Position numbers and translations under genes: made by a program. A model generated the notes under the pieces. The model saw nothing but the letters and a program-made list of their open reading frames with translations. It did no database searches and had not been told where the DNA came from. Below are positions 25,418 to 34,824 of a DNA stretch of 64,000 nt, piece by piece (position 1 is the stretch's first letter; each line of letters opens with the position of its first letter). Origin of the DNA: Sulfuriferula plumbiphila (GTDB lineage: Bacteria > Pseudomonadota > Gammaproteobacteria > Burkholderiales > Sulfuriferulaceae); contig NZ_AP021884.1 of assembly GCF_009938015.1 (NCBI RefSeq), forward strand, positions 1,847,501 to 1,911,500, written 5' to 3'.

Positions 25418-26044
25418 ATGAGAGATAAGACAACCCGTGATCATATTATTGAAGCGGCTGATCAGTTGTTTTATCAGCAAGGCTACGAGCACACTTCGTT
25501 CTCGGATATCGCGAATGCCGTACAGATCTCGCGCGGCAATTTTTACCATCACTTCAAATCCAAGGATGAAATTCTGGATGCCGTGATCAATGTGCGTCTG
25601 GCGAATACCCGGAAGATGTTGGAGCAGTGGGAGATCAAAGGGGAAAAACCCGAGGATCGCATCCGCAGCTTTATCCATATTCTGATCATGAACCGGGCCA
25701 AAATAAAATGTTACGGCTGCCCGGTTGGCACGCTGTGCGGTGAGCTCGCGAAGTTAAATCATCCCTTACAAGCCGAGGCAAACAAGTTATTTACGCTATT
25801 TAGAACCTGGTTGCGCAGGCAATTCACGCTGCTAGGCCGCAAGGCAGATGCTGATGAGCTGGCGATGCGTCTTCTCGCCCGCAGCCAGGGTGTCGCCACG
25901 CTGGCAAATGCCTTTCACGATGAGAGATTCGTCAAACAGGAGGTCAAGCAGATGGACGAATGGCTGAGATCGTGCACTGAAAGCGCCGCGCGCAATGCAC
26001 ACGACGAGTATGGGGCGGGAGAGCGCGTAAGACGCAAAAGCTGA
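25418..26044 (+). CDS. nemR: TetR-family regulator (NemR-like, Cys-rich)
   Basis: 208 residues from ATG 25418 (GAGGTGG site), 10 bp after nemA. N-terminal TetR helix-turn-helix: IIEAADQLFYQQGYEHTSF, then IANAVQISRGNFYHHFKSKD. Ligand-domain cysteines 98, 101 and 107 (KCYGCPVGTLCGEL) are placed as in NemR, which senses electrophiles and HOCl through reactive cysteines. It probably represses the promoter at 24233 through the TAGGACG palindromes. Confidence 0.85.
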   Translation: MRDKTTRDHIIEAADQLFYQQGYEHTSFSDIANAVQISRGNFYHHFKSKDEILDAVINVRLANTRKMLEQWEIKGEKPEDRIRSFIHILIMNRAKIKCYGCPVGTLCGELAKLNHPLQAEANKLFTLFRTWLRRQFTLLGRKADADELAMRLLARSQGVATLANAFHDERFVKQEVKQMDEWLRSCTESAARNAHDEYGAGERVRRKS

Positions 26045-26081
26045 GTACCAGACCCACTAGGTTTTATAGGAGAAAAACCCG

Positions 26082-26381
26082 ATGTTTATCGTACTGCTTA
26101 AATTTTCTGGCAACAAAGGCCAAGCCAGCCAATTCATGGAAGGCCACAAAGAATGGATCAAACGCGGGTTTGATGATGGCGTATTTCTGTTGGCCGGTAG
26201 TCTCCAGCCCAACATGGGTGGTGGAATTTTGGCGCATAACACATCGCTGCCGAACCTTCAAAACAGGGTGAATGATGATCCGTTTGTGGCAGAAAAAGTG
26301 GTCAGCGCGGAAATTCTTGAAATCACGCCATCAAAAACAGATGAGCGTCTACAGTTTTTGCTCGACGGAATAGATAAATGA
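26082..26381 (+). CDS. YciI-family protein
   Basis: 99 residues: MFIVLLKFSGNKGQASQFME, then KRGFDDGVFLLAGSLQPN, a small alpha-beta dimeric fold. YciI-like proteins have a His-Asp pair that may be catalytic; their substrates are mostly unknown. Ribosome site AGGAG. The end overlaps the tag start by 4 bp (ATGA), placing it in the nemA-nemR operon. Confidence 0.85.
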   Translation: MFIVLLKFSGNKGQASQFMEGHKEWIKRGFDDGVFLLAGSLQPNMGGGILAHNTSLPNLQNRVNDDPFVAEKVVSAEILEITPSKTDERLQFLLDGIDK

Positions 26382-26989
26382 GCACGACGATTGTCGGTCC
26401 AGACGGCAAATCACGTTGTCGCTGGTGTGGTGCCGCGCCGGAGTTTCTAGCCTACCACGACAGCGAATGGGGCTTTCCGGTCAGCGATGATCATCGCTTA
26501 TTCGAGAAATTGAGTCTGGAGGGTTTTCAATCCGGACTGAGCTGGCGCACTATCCTCGTCAAGCGCGAAAATTTCCGTGCCGCCTTCCATGATTTCGATT
26601 TCAACAGGATAGCGCGCTTTACCCAACCCGACATTGATCGTCTGCTCAAGAACGAAGGGATCGTCCGCCACCGAGGTAAGATTGAGGCGGTCGTCAATAA
26701 TGCGCGACAGGCCCGGGAACTCGTCAAACGGGAAGGCTCGCTGGCAGCCTTCGTCTGGCGTTACGAACCAGACACGAAGCAACTTGCGGAACCGCAGACT
26801 GCCTCGACCTCGGTGGAATCGCTTGCTTTGTCGAAGGATTTGAAAAAACTAGGCTGGAAATTCATCGGCCCCACCACGGTGTATGCCTTCATGCAAGCCA
26901 TGGGGCTTATCAACGATCATGTCGCGGACTGCGTGATCAGGGCCAAAGTTGAGCGCGCACGCAAGAGTTTCAGACGACCCGGACGCTGA
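26378..26989 (+). CDS. tag: DNA-3-methyladenine glycosylase I
   Basis: 203 residues. It excises 3-methyladenine from alkylated DNA. Seen: RCRWCG with a zinc Cys (14), FLAYHDSEWGFPVSDD with zinc His 27, LEGFQSGLSWRTIL with the catalytic Glu, and INDHVADCVIR with the remaining zinc His and Cys. This is the full Tag zinc-snap pattern. Its place with a flavin reductase and a Cys-sensing repressor makes a cassette that both removes electrophiles and repairs the DNA damage they cause. Confidence 0.9.
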   Translation: MSTTIVGPDGKSRCRWCGAAPEFLAYHDSEWGFPVSDDHRLFEKLSLEGFQSGLSWRTILVKRENFRAAFHDFDFNRIARFTQPDIDRLLKNEGIVRHRGKIEAVVNNARQARELVKREGSLAAFVWRYEPDTKQLAEPQTASTSVESLALSKDLKKLGWKFIGPTTVYAFMQAMGLINDHVADCVIRAKVERARKSFRRPGR

Positions 26990-27302
26990 CATCGGGCGCG
27001 CAAAATCGCATGCACGCGGACTGCAAAAGCGCCGCTCGTTCCTCGCTATGCTTTTTTGCTGCCGGTGATGCGAAACGTTGCGCAGGCATCCATCAATAAT
27101 TTTTCGGCGAATCGCGATGCACGCCGAAACGCGCTGTCGTTTGCAGCGACGTGCTCCATTTTTCCCCAACTAGAAATCTTGTTTTCTACGTCTCCGCTAT
27201 CCCGATAACGGTCTTTGACCGGCACTCGTTCGCCCCCCACTCTCACGCCTGCGGCACATCGTTGTCCGCACTTTGTGCGGGAGTGCTATTCAGGGGGTCG
27301 TG
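26990..27302. other. 313-bp gap between tag and traG
   Basis: No supported gene. A short minus-strand frame here (ending DACATFRITGSKKA) has no recognisable family and no clear start. The region must hold the promoter of the traG-trb operon, but I see no convincing -35/-10 pair. Confidence 0.5.
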
Positions 27303-29294
27303 ATGCAGGGAACCAGTGTGCTGTTCGGTCAGATTCTGGCGGTGTTCGGGATCGTGATCGCGGGAACGTGGGGCGCCACCCAATGGACCGCGGCACAACT
27401 GGACTACCAGCTACGCCTGGGTGCGCCGTGGTTCGACTTGCTGGGAACGCCAGTCTATCACCCATGGCGGCTGTTCGAGTGGTGGTACTTCTACGACGCC
27501 TACGCGCCCGACATTTTCCTGCGCGGCGGTGCCATCGCAGCGTGCAGCGGCTTCGCTGGCGCCATGGTGGCCATCGCCATGTCTGTGTGGCGCGCACGGC
27601 AATCCAAGCTGGTCACCACCTACGGCTCGGCGCGCTGGGCGCTGCCCGCTGAAATCCGCCGTTCCGGGCTGACCGGCCCTGCCGGCGTTTTCCTCGGCCG
27701 CAAGGACGGCGACTACCTGCGCCACGAAGGTCCCGAGCATGTGATGGCCTTCGCGCCGACGCGATCCGGCAAGGGGGTCGGCCTGGTGGTGCCAACGCTG
27801 CTTTCGTGGCCCGGCTCCGCCGTGATCCACGACATCAAAGGCGAGAACTGGAATCTGACCGCCGGTTGGCGCTCGCGCTTCTCGCATTGCCTGCTGTTCA
27901 ACCCGACCGATGCGAAATCAGCCGCCTACAACCCATTGCTCGAAGTACGGCGCGGCATGCACGAAGTACGCGACGTGCAGAACATCGCCGACATCCTGGT
28001 CGATCCCGAAGGCGCGCTGGAGCGGCGCAATCACTGGGAGAAGACCTCGCATGCCCTGCTGGTCGGCGCGATCCTGCACGTGCTCTACGCCGGAGATGAC
28101 AAGACGCTGCGCGGCGTCGCCAACTTCCTGTCCGATCCGGCCAGCCCCTTCGAGGTGACGCTGCACCGGATGATGACGACGCGACACCTGGGAGAAACAC
28201 CGCATCCGGTGGTCGCTTCCGCCGCGCGCGAGGTTCTGAACAAGAGCGAAAACGAGCGCTCGGGTGTGCTGTCCACCGCGATGAGTTTCTTGGGGCTATA
28301 CCGCGATCCCACCGTGGCCGAAGTCACCTCACGCTGCGACTGGCGTATCGCCGACTTGATTGATGCCGATCACCCGGTGTCGCTGTACCTGGTGGTACCG
28401 CCCTCGGATATCAGTCGCACCAAGCCGTTGATCCGCCTGATTCTCAACCAGATCGGCCGACGCCTGACCGAGTCACTCGATGGTTCGGACGGCATTGCTC
28501 GCCGCCACAAATTGCTGCTGATGCTCGACGAGTTTCCGGCGCTGGGACGGCTCGACTTCTTCGAATCGGCGCTGGCCTTCATGGCCGGCTACGGTCTGCG
28601 CGCCTTCCTGATTGCCCAATCTCTGAACCAGATCGACAAGGCCTACGGCCAGAACCATTCCATCCTCGATAACTGCCACGTGCGCATCACGTTCGCCACC
28701 AATGACGAACGCACCGCCAAGCGCATTTCGGAAGCCCTTGGCACCGCCACCGAATTACGCGCACAGCGCAACTACGCGGGCCACCGGCTGGCGCCGTGGC
28801 TCGGACACCTGATGGTGTCGCGCCAGGAAACCGCACGGCCGCTGCTCACGCCCGGCGAAGTCATGCAGTTGCCGCCCGACGACGAGGTGGTGATGGTGTC
28901 CGGCCATCCACCGATCAAGGCCCAGAAGATTCGCTACTACCTGGATGCGAATTTCAAGACACGCATGCAGGCTCCGCCGCAATTGCTGCTCGGGCACTAC
29001 GCCGATGTACCGGCAGCGCGACACGACGACTGGACGGCGCTGGCGATCCCCGCTGCGCCGATTCTCGGCTTGGTGTTGCCTGCACACGGTGAGGCCATCG
29101 ACGACGGCGGTCGCCAGCAGCAGCCAGAACTGGCCGAAGTCGCGTTCACGCCGGAGCCCGAACACGCGGTGGACGATCTGGGGCTGCTCGATGACGACGA
29201 CCTGCCGCTACCCTTGCCCGCCCAACTCGATCCACGCCTGCAACGCACAGCGCGGCTGGCGGCCCTCGACCCTGACGATGGAATCGCGCTATGA
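27303..29294 (+). CDS. traG: TraG/VirD4-type conjugation coupling protein
   Basis: 663 residues. Hexameric inner-membrane ATPase that brings the relaxase-DNA complex to the mating channel. N-terminal membrane helices (about 1-100), Walker A FAPTRSGKGVGLVVPTLLSW near residue 150, Walker B LLMLDEFPALGRL near 404, and LRAFLIAQSLNQID. The length and motifs are those of Tn4371/RP4-type TraG. First gene of the conjugation operon; overlaps the copG-like gene by 4 bp. Confidence 0.93.
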   Translation: MQGTSVLFGQILAVFGIVIAGTWGATQWTAAQLDYQLRLGAPWFDLLGTPVYHPWRLFEWWYFYDAYAPDIFLRGGAIAACSGFAGAMVAIAMSVWRARQSKLVTTYGSARWALPAEIRRSGLTGPAGVFLGRKDGDYLRHEGPEHVMAFAPTRSGKGVGLVVPTLLSWPGSAVIHDIKGENWNLTAGWRSRFSHCLLFNPTDAKSAAYNPLLEVRRGMHEVRDVQNIADILVDPEGALERRNHWEKTSHALLVGAILHVLYAGDDKTLRGVANFLSDPASPFEVTLHRMMTTRHLGETPHPVVASAAREVLNKSENERSGVLSTAMSFLGLYRDPTVAEVTSRCDWRIADLIDADHPVSLYLVVPPSDISRTKPLIRLILNQIGRRLTESLDGSDGIARRHKLLLMLDEFPALGRLDFFESALAFMAGYGLRAFLIAQSLNQIDKAYGQNHSILDNCHVRITFATNDERTAKRISEALGTATELRAQRNYAGHRLAPWLGHLMVSRQETARPLLTPGEVMQLPPDDEVVMVSGHPPIKAQKIRYYLDANFKTRMQAPPQLLLGHYADVPAARHDDWTALAIPAAPILGLVLPAHGEAIDDGGRQQQPELAEVAFTPEPEHAVDDLGLLDDDDLPLPLPAQLDPRLQRTARLAALDPDDGIAL

Positions 29295-29773
29295 GCCGCA
29301 CCCGCCTGAACCTATTCATCGAACCCGAGCACGCCAAACGGCTCGACGAGCTGGCGACCATGAAGGGCTTGTCCAAGTCTTCGATCATCGCCGCTGCGCT
29401 GGCCTCGTTCCTGTCACCCGATTCCGGCGACCAGCGCGAAGCGGCTATCGCCAAGCGCTTGGATCGCTTGTCTCGCCAGCTCGACAAGCTGGAGCGCGAC
29501 CAGAACATCCTCATCGAGACGCTGGCGCTCTACGTGCGCTACTTCCTCACCGTCAGCACACCGGTGCCGGAAGCGCATCAGGAAGCGGCACGCGCCCAGG
29601 GCCGCGCGCGCTTCGAGCAGTTCGTCGAACAGCTCGGCCGGCATCTGCTGCGCGGGCGCAGCCTGGTCAAGGATGTGGTCGAGGAAATCCAGCCCGATCG
29701 GAGCCAGTTCTTCGGCCAGCAGGAAAACGCCAATACCGTGTCGTCAACAGACGAACCGGGAGTACCGTCATGA
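29291..29773 (+). CDS. Ribbon-helix-helix (CopG-like) protein of the tra/trb operon
   Basis: 160 residues. The N-terminal ribbon-helix-helix (RTRLNLFIEPEHAKRLDEL, then GLSKSSIIAAAL) should bind DNA; a coiled-coil-like segment follows (AIAKRLDRLSRQLDKLERDQ). Such genes lie between traG and trbB in Tn4371-type elements and may regulate the operon or act with TraG. ATGA overlaps on both sides. Confidence 0.85.
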   Translation: MSRTRLNLFIEPEHAKRLDELATMKGLSKSSIIAAALASFLSPDSGDQREAAIAKRLDRLSRQLDKLERDQNILIETLALYVRYFLTVSTPVPEAHQEAARAQGRARFEQFVEQLGRHLLRGRSLVKDVVEEIQPDRSQFFGQQENANTVSSTDEPGVPS

Positions 29774-30786
29774 GCAGCGCACCGCACGATCAAGGCTTGT
29801 CGGCCTCGCTGGCGCTGGAGCGTCGCGTGCTCATGCTGCGCACGGCGATGGGGCCGGACATCGCGAAAGCCTTGAACGACCCCGACGTGGTGGAAGTCAT
29901 GCTGAATCCCGACGGTTCGCTCTGGGTGGATCGACTGGGCAGTGGGCGCGAACCGCTGGGTGTCAGCCTCACGCCAGCCGATGGCGAACGCATCATCCGT
30001 CTGGTCGCGGCGCATGTGCGCGCCGAGGTGCATGCGGGCAAGCCGCTGTTGTCCGCCGAGCTGCCGGAGACCGGCGAACGTTTCGAGGGTGCGCTGCCAC
30101 CGGTGACGCCGGGGCCGGTCTTCGCGCTGCGCAAGCGCGCGGTCGGCTTGATCCGGCTCGACGCCTACGTGGCCGACGGCATCCTGACCGAGGCCCAGGC
30201 GGAATTTCTACGTAACGCGGTGCGCGAACGCCAGAACATCCTGATCGCGGGCGGCACCAGCACCGGCAAGACCACGCTGGCGAACGCCCTGCTCGACGAG
30301 GTCGCGGCCACCGGCGATCGCGTGATCGTGCTCGAAGACACGGTGGAGCTGCAATGCACCGCGCTCGACCACGTCCCGCTGCGCACCCGTGCCGGTGTCG
30401 TGACCATGGCCGAGCTGGTGCGCTCGACCCTGCGGCTACGCCCGGACCGCATCGTCGTCGGCGAGGTGCGCGGCGCCGAAGCGCTCGACCTGCTCAAGGC
30501 TTGGGGCACGGGCCATCCGGGTGGCATTGCCACCGTCCATACCGGTTCCGCGGCGGGCGCGTTGCTGCGGCTGGAACAACTGATCCTCGAAGTCGCGGTG
30601 ACGCCACCACGCGCGCTGATCGCCGAAGCGGTCAACGTCATCGTCTACATCGCCGGTCGCGGCCGGGCGCGCCGCGTGCAGGAAATCGCCCGCGTCACCG
30701 GCTTCGACAGCCACGGCTACCGGCTCAGCGCCGAGCTGATGCCTTCCGTCCCTTTACTTTCATCGACTCCCGGAGAACCGTCATGA
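29770..30786 (+). CDS. trbB: TrbB, VirB11-type secretion ATPase
   Basis: 338 residues from ATG 29770, which overlaps the copG-like stop. Walker A AGGTSTGKTTLANALL near 160, VIVLEDTVELQC, LRPDRIVVGEVRGAEALDLL and the His box TGHPGGIATVHTGSA are those of VirB11/GspE ATPases. The hexamer powers pilus assembly and DNA transfer. Overlaps trbC by 4 bp. Confidence 0.93.
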   Translation: MSSAPHDQGLSASLALERRVLMLRTAMGPDIAKALNDPDVVEVMLNPDGSLWVDRLGSGREPLGVSLTPADGERIIRLVAAHVRAEVHAGKPLLSAELPETGERFEGALPPVTPGPVFALRKRAVGLIRLDAYVADGILTEAQAEFLRNAVRERQNILIAGGTSTGKTTLANALLDEVAATGDRVIVLEDTVELQCTALDHVPLRTRAGVVTMAELVRSTLRLRPDRIVVGEVRGAEALDLLKAWGTGHPGGIATVHTGSAAGALLRLEQLILEVAVTPPRALIAEAVNVIVYIAGRGRARRVQEIARVTGFDSHGYRLSAELMPSVPLLSSTPGEPS

Positions 30787-31115
30787 CGACTTCACGCATT
30801 TCCGTAAAACCTGCCTTGCAATTCGTGGCTCTCGCCGCGCTGCTGCTGGCCATCGCCATTCCCGCGCATGCGGCGGGGTCGAACATGCCGTGGGAGGCGC
30901 CGCTGCAATCGGTGCTGGATTCGATCCAGGGGCCGGTGGCCCGCATCATCGCGGTGATCATCATCATTACCACCGGCCTGACGCTGGCGTTCGGCGACAC
31001 CAGCGGCGGCTTCCGCAAGCTGGTGCAGATCGTGTTCGGCCTGTCGATCGCGTTCGCCGCGTCCTCGTTCTTCCTGACCTTCTTCAGTTTCAGCGGCGGA
31101 GCGGTGCTGGCATGA
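30783..31115 (+). CDS. trbC: TrbC, pilin (VirB2-type)
   Basis: 110 residues with a signal peptide (QFVALAALLLAIAIPAHA) and two hydrophobic helices (ARIIAVIIIITTGLTLAF and LVQIVFGLSIAFAASSFFL) separated by a short polar loop. It is the precursor of the conjugative pilus subunit; in RP4 the pilin is processed and made circular. Overlaps trbD by 4 bp. Confidence 0.9.
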   Translation: MTTSRISVKPALQFVALAALLLAIAIPAHAAGSNMPWEAPLQSVLDSIQGPVARIIAVIIIITTGLTLAFGDTSGGFRKLVQIVFGLSIAFAASSFFLTFFSFSGGAVLA

Positions 31116-31384
31116 GCGCGCTGCCTGCTGACGCACCTGGCTTTGAAGTGCCGCTGCACCGCTCGCTGACCGAACCCATTCTGCTGGGTGGCGCACCGCG
31201 CACCGTGGCAATTGCCAACGGCACGCTGGCCGCCGCCGTGGGGCTCGGGCTGCAACTCTGGCTGCCCGGCATGGTGCTGTGGATTGTCGGGCACTCGCTG
31301 GCGGTGTGGGGCGCGCGCCTGGATGCGCAGTTCATGGCGGTCTTCGCGCGGCACATCAAGCACCGACAACTTCTGGACGTGTGA
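31112..31384 (+). CDS. trbD: TrbD, VirB3-type channel protein
   Basis: 90 residues: FEVPLHRSLTEPILLGGAPR start, then one hydrophobic hairpin (LAAAVGLGLQLWLPGMVLWI). It belongs to the VirB3 family that anchors the VirB4 ATPase at the inner membrane. Lies between trbC and trbE as usual. Confidence 0.9.
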   Translation: MSALPADAPGFEVPLHRSLTEPILLGGAPRTVAIANGTLAAAVGLGLQLWLPGMVLWIVGHSLAVWGARLDAQFMAVFARHIKHRQLLDV

Positions 31385-31393
31385 GGACGACCC

Positions 31394-33823
31394 ATGATGC
31401 ATCTCGCCGAATACCGCAAACGCCCCGCGCTGTTGGCCGACTGGCTGCCCTGGGCCGGGTTGGTCGCACCCGGCGTCGTGTTGAACAAGGACGGCTCGTT
31501 CCAGCGCACGGCGCGATTCCGCGGGCCAGACCTGGACAGCGCCACACAGGGCGAACTGGTCGCGACCTCTGCGCGGTTGAACAACGCGCTGCGTCGGCTT
31601 GGATCGGGTTGGGCGCTGTTCGTGGAGGCCGAACGGCGCGAGGCAGCGGACTATCCGGAATCGGTGTTTCCCGAACCGTTGTCCTGGCTGGTCGATGAAG
31701 AACGCCGCGCCGCATTCGAGGAGGCCGATAGTCACTTCGAGAGCGCGTACCGCCTGACGCTGCTGTACCTGCCGCCCGAGGAATCGACGGCGCGCGCCGC
31801 CAAGCTGCTGTACGAGAACACCAAGGTCGAAGGCGTGGACTGGCGCGAGCGGCTGGAGGGCTTCGTGTCGGAGACTGAACGCGTCTTCGGTTTGCTTGAA
31901 GGGGTGATGCCGGAGATCACCTGGCTCGACGATGGTCAGACACTGAGCTACCTGCATGCCTGCGTATCCACCCTTCGGCATCCGGTGGCCGTGCCCGAAA
32001 TTCCCATGCACCTCGATGCGTTATTGGCTGATGAGCCATTGACCGGTGGCCTTGCGCCCATGCTTGGGAGCCAGCACCTGCGCGTGGTGTCGGTGCGCGG
32101 CTTCCCGACTTCGACCTGGCCCGGCTTGCTCGACGACCTCAACCGCCTGGGCTTCGCCTACCGCTGGAGCACACGCTTTCTGTGCCTGGACAAGGCCGAG
32201 TCGGAGCGCGAGCTGGGGCGCCTGCGCCGCCAGTGGTTCGCCAAGCGCAAGAACATCGTCGCGCTGCTGCGCGAAACCATCTTCCAGCAGGAGAGTCCGC
32301 TGGTGGACTCCGATGCGTCGAACAAGGCGGCCGATGCCGACGCGGCTCTCCAGGAATTGGGCAGCGATCAGGTTTCATTCGGCTATGTCACGGCCACCGT
32401 GACGGTGATCGATGCCGATGCGACCGCTGCCGACGAGAAGCTGCGCGCAGTCGAACGAACCATCCAGGGCCGGGGCTTCGTCACCATTCCCGAAACTTTG
32501 AACGCGGTCGATGCGTGGCTGTCGTCGATTCCGGGGCACGCCTACGCCAACGTGCGCCAGCCCATCGTCTCGACCTTGAATCTGGCCCACATGATGCCGG
32601 TCTCCGCCGTGTGGGCAGGACAAGAGCGCAATGCGCATCTCGACGGCCTACCGCTGATCGTGACGCGCACCGATGGCGCGACACCGTTCCGGCTGGTCAC
32701 GCACATCGGCGACGTGGGCAACACGCTGGTGGTCGGCCCCATCGGCATGGGCAAATCGGTGCTGCTCGCGACGCTGGCATTGCAGTTCCGCCGCTATGCC
32801 GGATCGCGCATCTTCGCATTCGACATGGGACGCTCCATTCGCGCCACTGTGCTCGGACTCGGTGGCGAGCATTACGACTTGGGTATTGATGGTGCCATCG
32901 CGTTCCAGCCGCTGGCGCGCATCGACCAGGACGGCTACCGCGCCTGGGCGGCCGAGTGGGTCCAAGGCCTGTTGATTCACGAAGGCATGGTTGTCGGGCC
33001 GGCCGAGAAGGAGTCCGTATGGTCGGCGCTGAACAGTCTCGCCAGCGCGCCGCTCGAACAGCGCACCCTGACCGGCTTGTCGGTACTGCTGCAATCGAAC
33101 GCGCTGCGCCAGGCCCTGCAACCTTATGTGCTGGGCGGCGCGCACGGCAAGCTGCTCGATGCCGACCATGACCGGCTCGGTTTCGCCGACGTGCAGGCGT
33201 TCGAGATGGAAGAACTGATGCACAGCAAGGCGGCCGCACTCGCGGTACTGCGCTACCTCTTCGCGCGCTTTGAGGAACGCCTCGACGGTGCCCCAACATT
33301 GTTGATCCTCGATGAAGCCTGGCTGTTCCTCGACGACCCGGTATTCGCCGCGCGCATCCGGCAATGGCTGAAGACGCTGCGCAAGAAGAACGTCTCTGTC
33401 ATCTTCGCCACACAGTCACTGGCGGACATCAAAGATTCCAGCATCGCCCCGGCCATCGTCGAGAGCTGCGTGAGCCGCATCTTCCTGCCCAACCCGCAGG
33501 CGACCGAACCACAGATTCGCGTCATCTATGAAGGCTTCGGTCTCAACGCGCGGCAGATCGAGATCGTGGCAACCGCACAGCCCAAGCGCGATTACTACTA
33601 CCAGTCGCGGCTCGGCAATCGCGTCTTCGACCTCGGGCTCGGGCCGGTGACGCTGGCGTTCGCCGGCGCAGCCAAGCCCGAAGACCAGCGCGCCATCGAT
33701 GCCGTTTCCGCGTCGGTGCCGCCTGCGGACTTCGCAGCCGCCTGGCTGCGCCATCGCGGTCTCGACTGGGCCGCGGACCTGATCCCGTCCTTTCCCTTCA
33801 CTCCAAAGGAGAAGCAACCATGA
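31394..33823 (+). CDS. trbE: TrbE, VirB4-type transfer ATPase
   Basis: 809 residues. N-terminal VirB4 domain, then Walker A VVGPIGMGKSVLLATLALQF near residue 448 and Walker B LLILDEAWLFLDD near 635, followed by VSVIFATQSLADIKDS. It energises channel assembly and substrate passage. Full length with no visible damage. The stop overlaps the trbJ start. Confidence 0.93.
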   Translation: MMHLAEYRKRPALLADWLPWAGLVAPGVVLNKDGSFQRTARFRGPDLDSATQGELVATSARLNNALRRLGSGWALFVEAERREAADYPESVFPEPLSWLVDEERRAAFEEADSHFESAYRLTLLYLPPEESTARAAKLLYENTKVEGVDWRERLEGFVSETERVFGLLEGVMPEITWLDDGQTLSYLHACVSTLRHPVAVPEIPMHLDALLADEPLTGGLAPMLGSQHLRVVSVRGFPTSTWPGLLDDLNRLGFAYRWSTRFLCLDKAESERELGRLRRQWFAKRKNIVALLRETIFQQESPLVDSDASNKAADADAALQELGSDQVSFGYVTATVTVIDADATAADEKLRAVERTIQGRGFVTIPETLNAVDAWLSSIPGHAYANVRQPIVSTLNLAHMMPVSAVWAGQERNAHLDGLPLIVTRTDGATPFRLVTHIGDVGNTLVVGPIGMGKSVLLATLALQFRRYAGSRIFAFDMGRSIRATVLGLGGEHYDLGIDGAIAFQPLARIDQDGYRAWAAEWVQGLLIHEGMVVGPAEKESVWSALNSLASAPLEQRTLTGLSVLLQSNALRQALQPYVLGGAHGKLLDADHDRLGFADVQAFEMEELMHSKAAALAVLRYLFARFEERLDGAPTLLILDEAWLFLDDPVFAARIRQWLKTLRKKNVSVIFATQSLADIKDSSIAPAIVESCVSRIFLPNPQATEPQIRVIYEGFGLNARQIEIVATAQPKRDYYYQSRLGNRVFDLGLGPVTLAFAGAAKPEDQRAIDAVSASVPPADFAAAWLRHRGLDWAADLIPSFPFTPKEKQP

Positions 33824-34548
33824 AAAAGACCTTGCTTGCCGTCGCCGCTGCCGTACTCATGACCGTAATGCCATCGGTACAGGCGACGGTGGTGGTCATC
33901 GATCCGGCCAACTTGATTCAGAACATCCTGACCGCTGCGCGCACTCTGCAGCAGATCAACAACCAGATCCAGCAACTGCAGAACGAAGCGCAGATGCTGA
34001 CCAACCAGGCGAGGAACCTGACCAGTCTCCCCTTCAGCGCGCTCAATCAACTGCAATCTGCGCTGTCCGCGACGAACCAGCTGCTGCAGCAGGCGCAGGG
34101 GCTATCATTGAATCTGACGCAGATGGAGACCCAGTTCGCGCAGCTCTATCCCGCTGCCTACACCTCCTCGACCCCGGCAAACCAGATGGCGCTCGACGCC
34201 AGCCAGCGTTGGCAGAACTCACTGGAGGCACTGCGCACCGCAGCCGAGGTGCAGTCGCAGTCCGTGCAGAACTTCACTTCCGACGAGCAAACCTTGAGCG
34301 ACCTCGTGAACAGCAGCCAGTCGGCGGTCGGCGCTTTGCAAGCCACGCAGGCGACGAACCAGTTACTCGCCTTGCAAGCCCGGCAGGCGATTCAGGCGCA
34401 GCAGCTGCAGATCACGCAAGACCGCGCCGTCGCCCTCGAACAGGCGCGGCAGGTCGCGGTGCATGCGCGTGCCGCCGAGGTGCGCAACCGCTTCCATGGC
34501 ACCGGCACACCGTATACGCCATACAGCGTCAACTTCTACGGCAATTGA
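33820..34548 (+). CDS. trbJ: TrbJ, VirB5-type pilus-tip protein
   Basis: 242 residues with a signal peptide (LLAVAAAVLMTVMPSVQA), then a long helical region very rich in Gln and Leu (LQQINNQIQQLQNEAQMLTN). VirB5/TrbJ proteins sit at the pilus tip and help mating-pair contact. Overlaps trbE by 4 bp. Confidence 0.9.
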   Translation: MKKTLLAVAAAVLMTVMPSVQATVVVIDPANLIQNILTAARTLQQINNQIQQLQNEAQMLTNQARNLTSLPFSALNQLQSALSATNQLLQQAQGLSLNLTQMETQFAQLYPAAYTSSTPANQMALDASQRWQNSLEALRTAAEVQSQSVQNFTSDEQTLSDLVNSSQSAVGALQATQATNQLLALQARQAIQAQQLQITQDRAVALEQARQVAVHARAAEVRNRFHGTGTPYTPYSVNFYGN

Positions 34549-34560
34549 GAAAACGTGATC

Positions 34561-34821
34561 ATGAAAACCCTTCTCATCGCTGCCGCCTGCACCGTGCTGC
34601 TCGCCGCGTGCAGCAAGCCCAATCCCGATACCGTTGAATCGCTGCTGGCGAATCCCGAGCGCCTGAAGGAAGTCCGCGCTCAATGCAAGGCCGACCATGC
34701 CGAGGCGGGGGACGCCCTGTGCAACAGGGCCGCCGAAGCCACGCGGCGGCGCTTCATGGGCAGCGGCACGCCGTACACGCCCGCGCCACCGGCTGCATCC
34801 GCTTCTGCACCGAAAGACTGA
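34561..34821 (+). CDS. trbK: TrbK/EexN-like entry-exclusion lipoprotein
   Basis: 86 residues from ATG 34561. Lipoprotein signal ends in LLAAC, then TVESLLANPERLKEVRAQCK, AEAGDALCNRAAEATRRRFMG. It stops uptake of a second copy of the element into a cell that already carries it. Position between trbJ and trbL matches trbK of RP4-type clusters. A second, orphan relative is at 23781. Confidence 0.85.
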   Translation: MKTLLIAAACTVLLAACSKPNPDTVESLLANPERLKEVRAQCKADHAEAGDALCNRAAEATRRRFMGSGTPYTPAPPAASASAPKD

Positions 34822-34824
34822 GCC

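Noticed and set aside
26990-27302. Small minus-strand gene ahead of traG
   Set aside because: The frame has no family match, no good start site, and lies where the operon promoter is expected.
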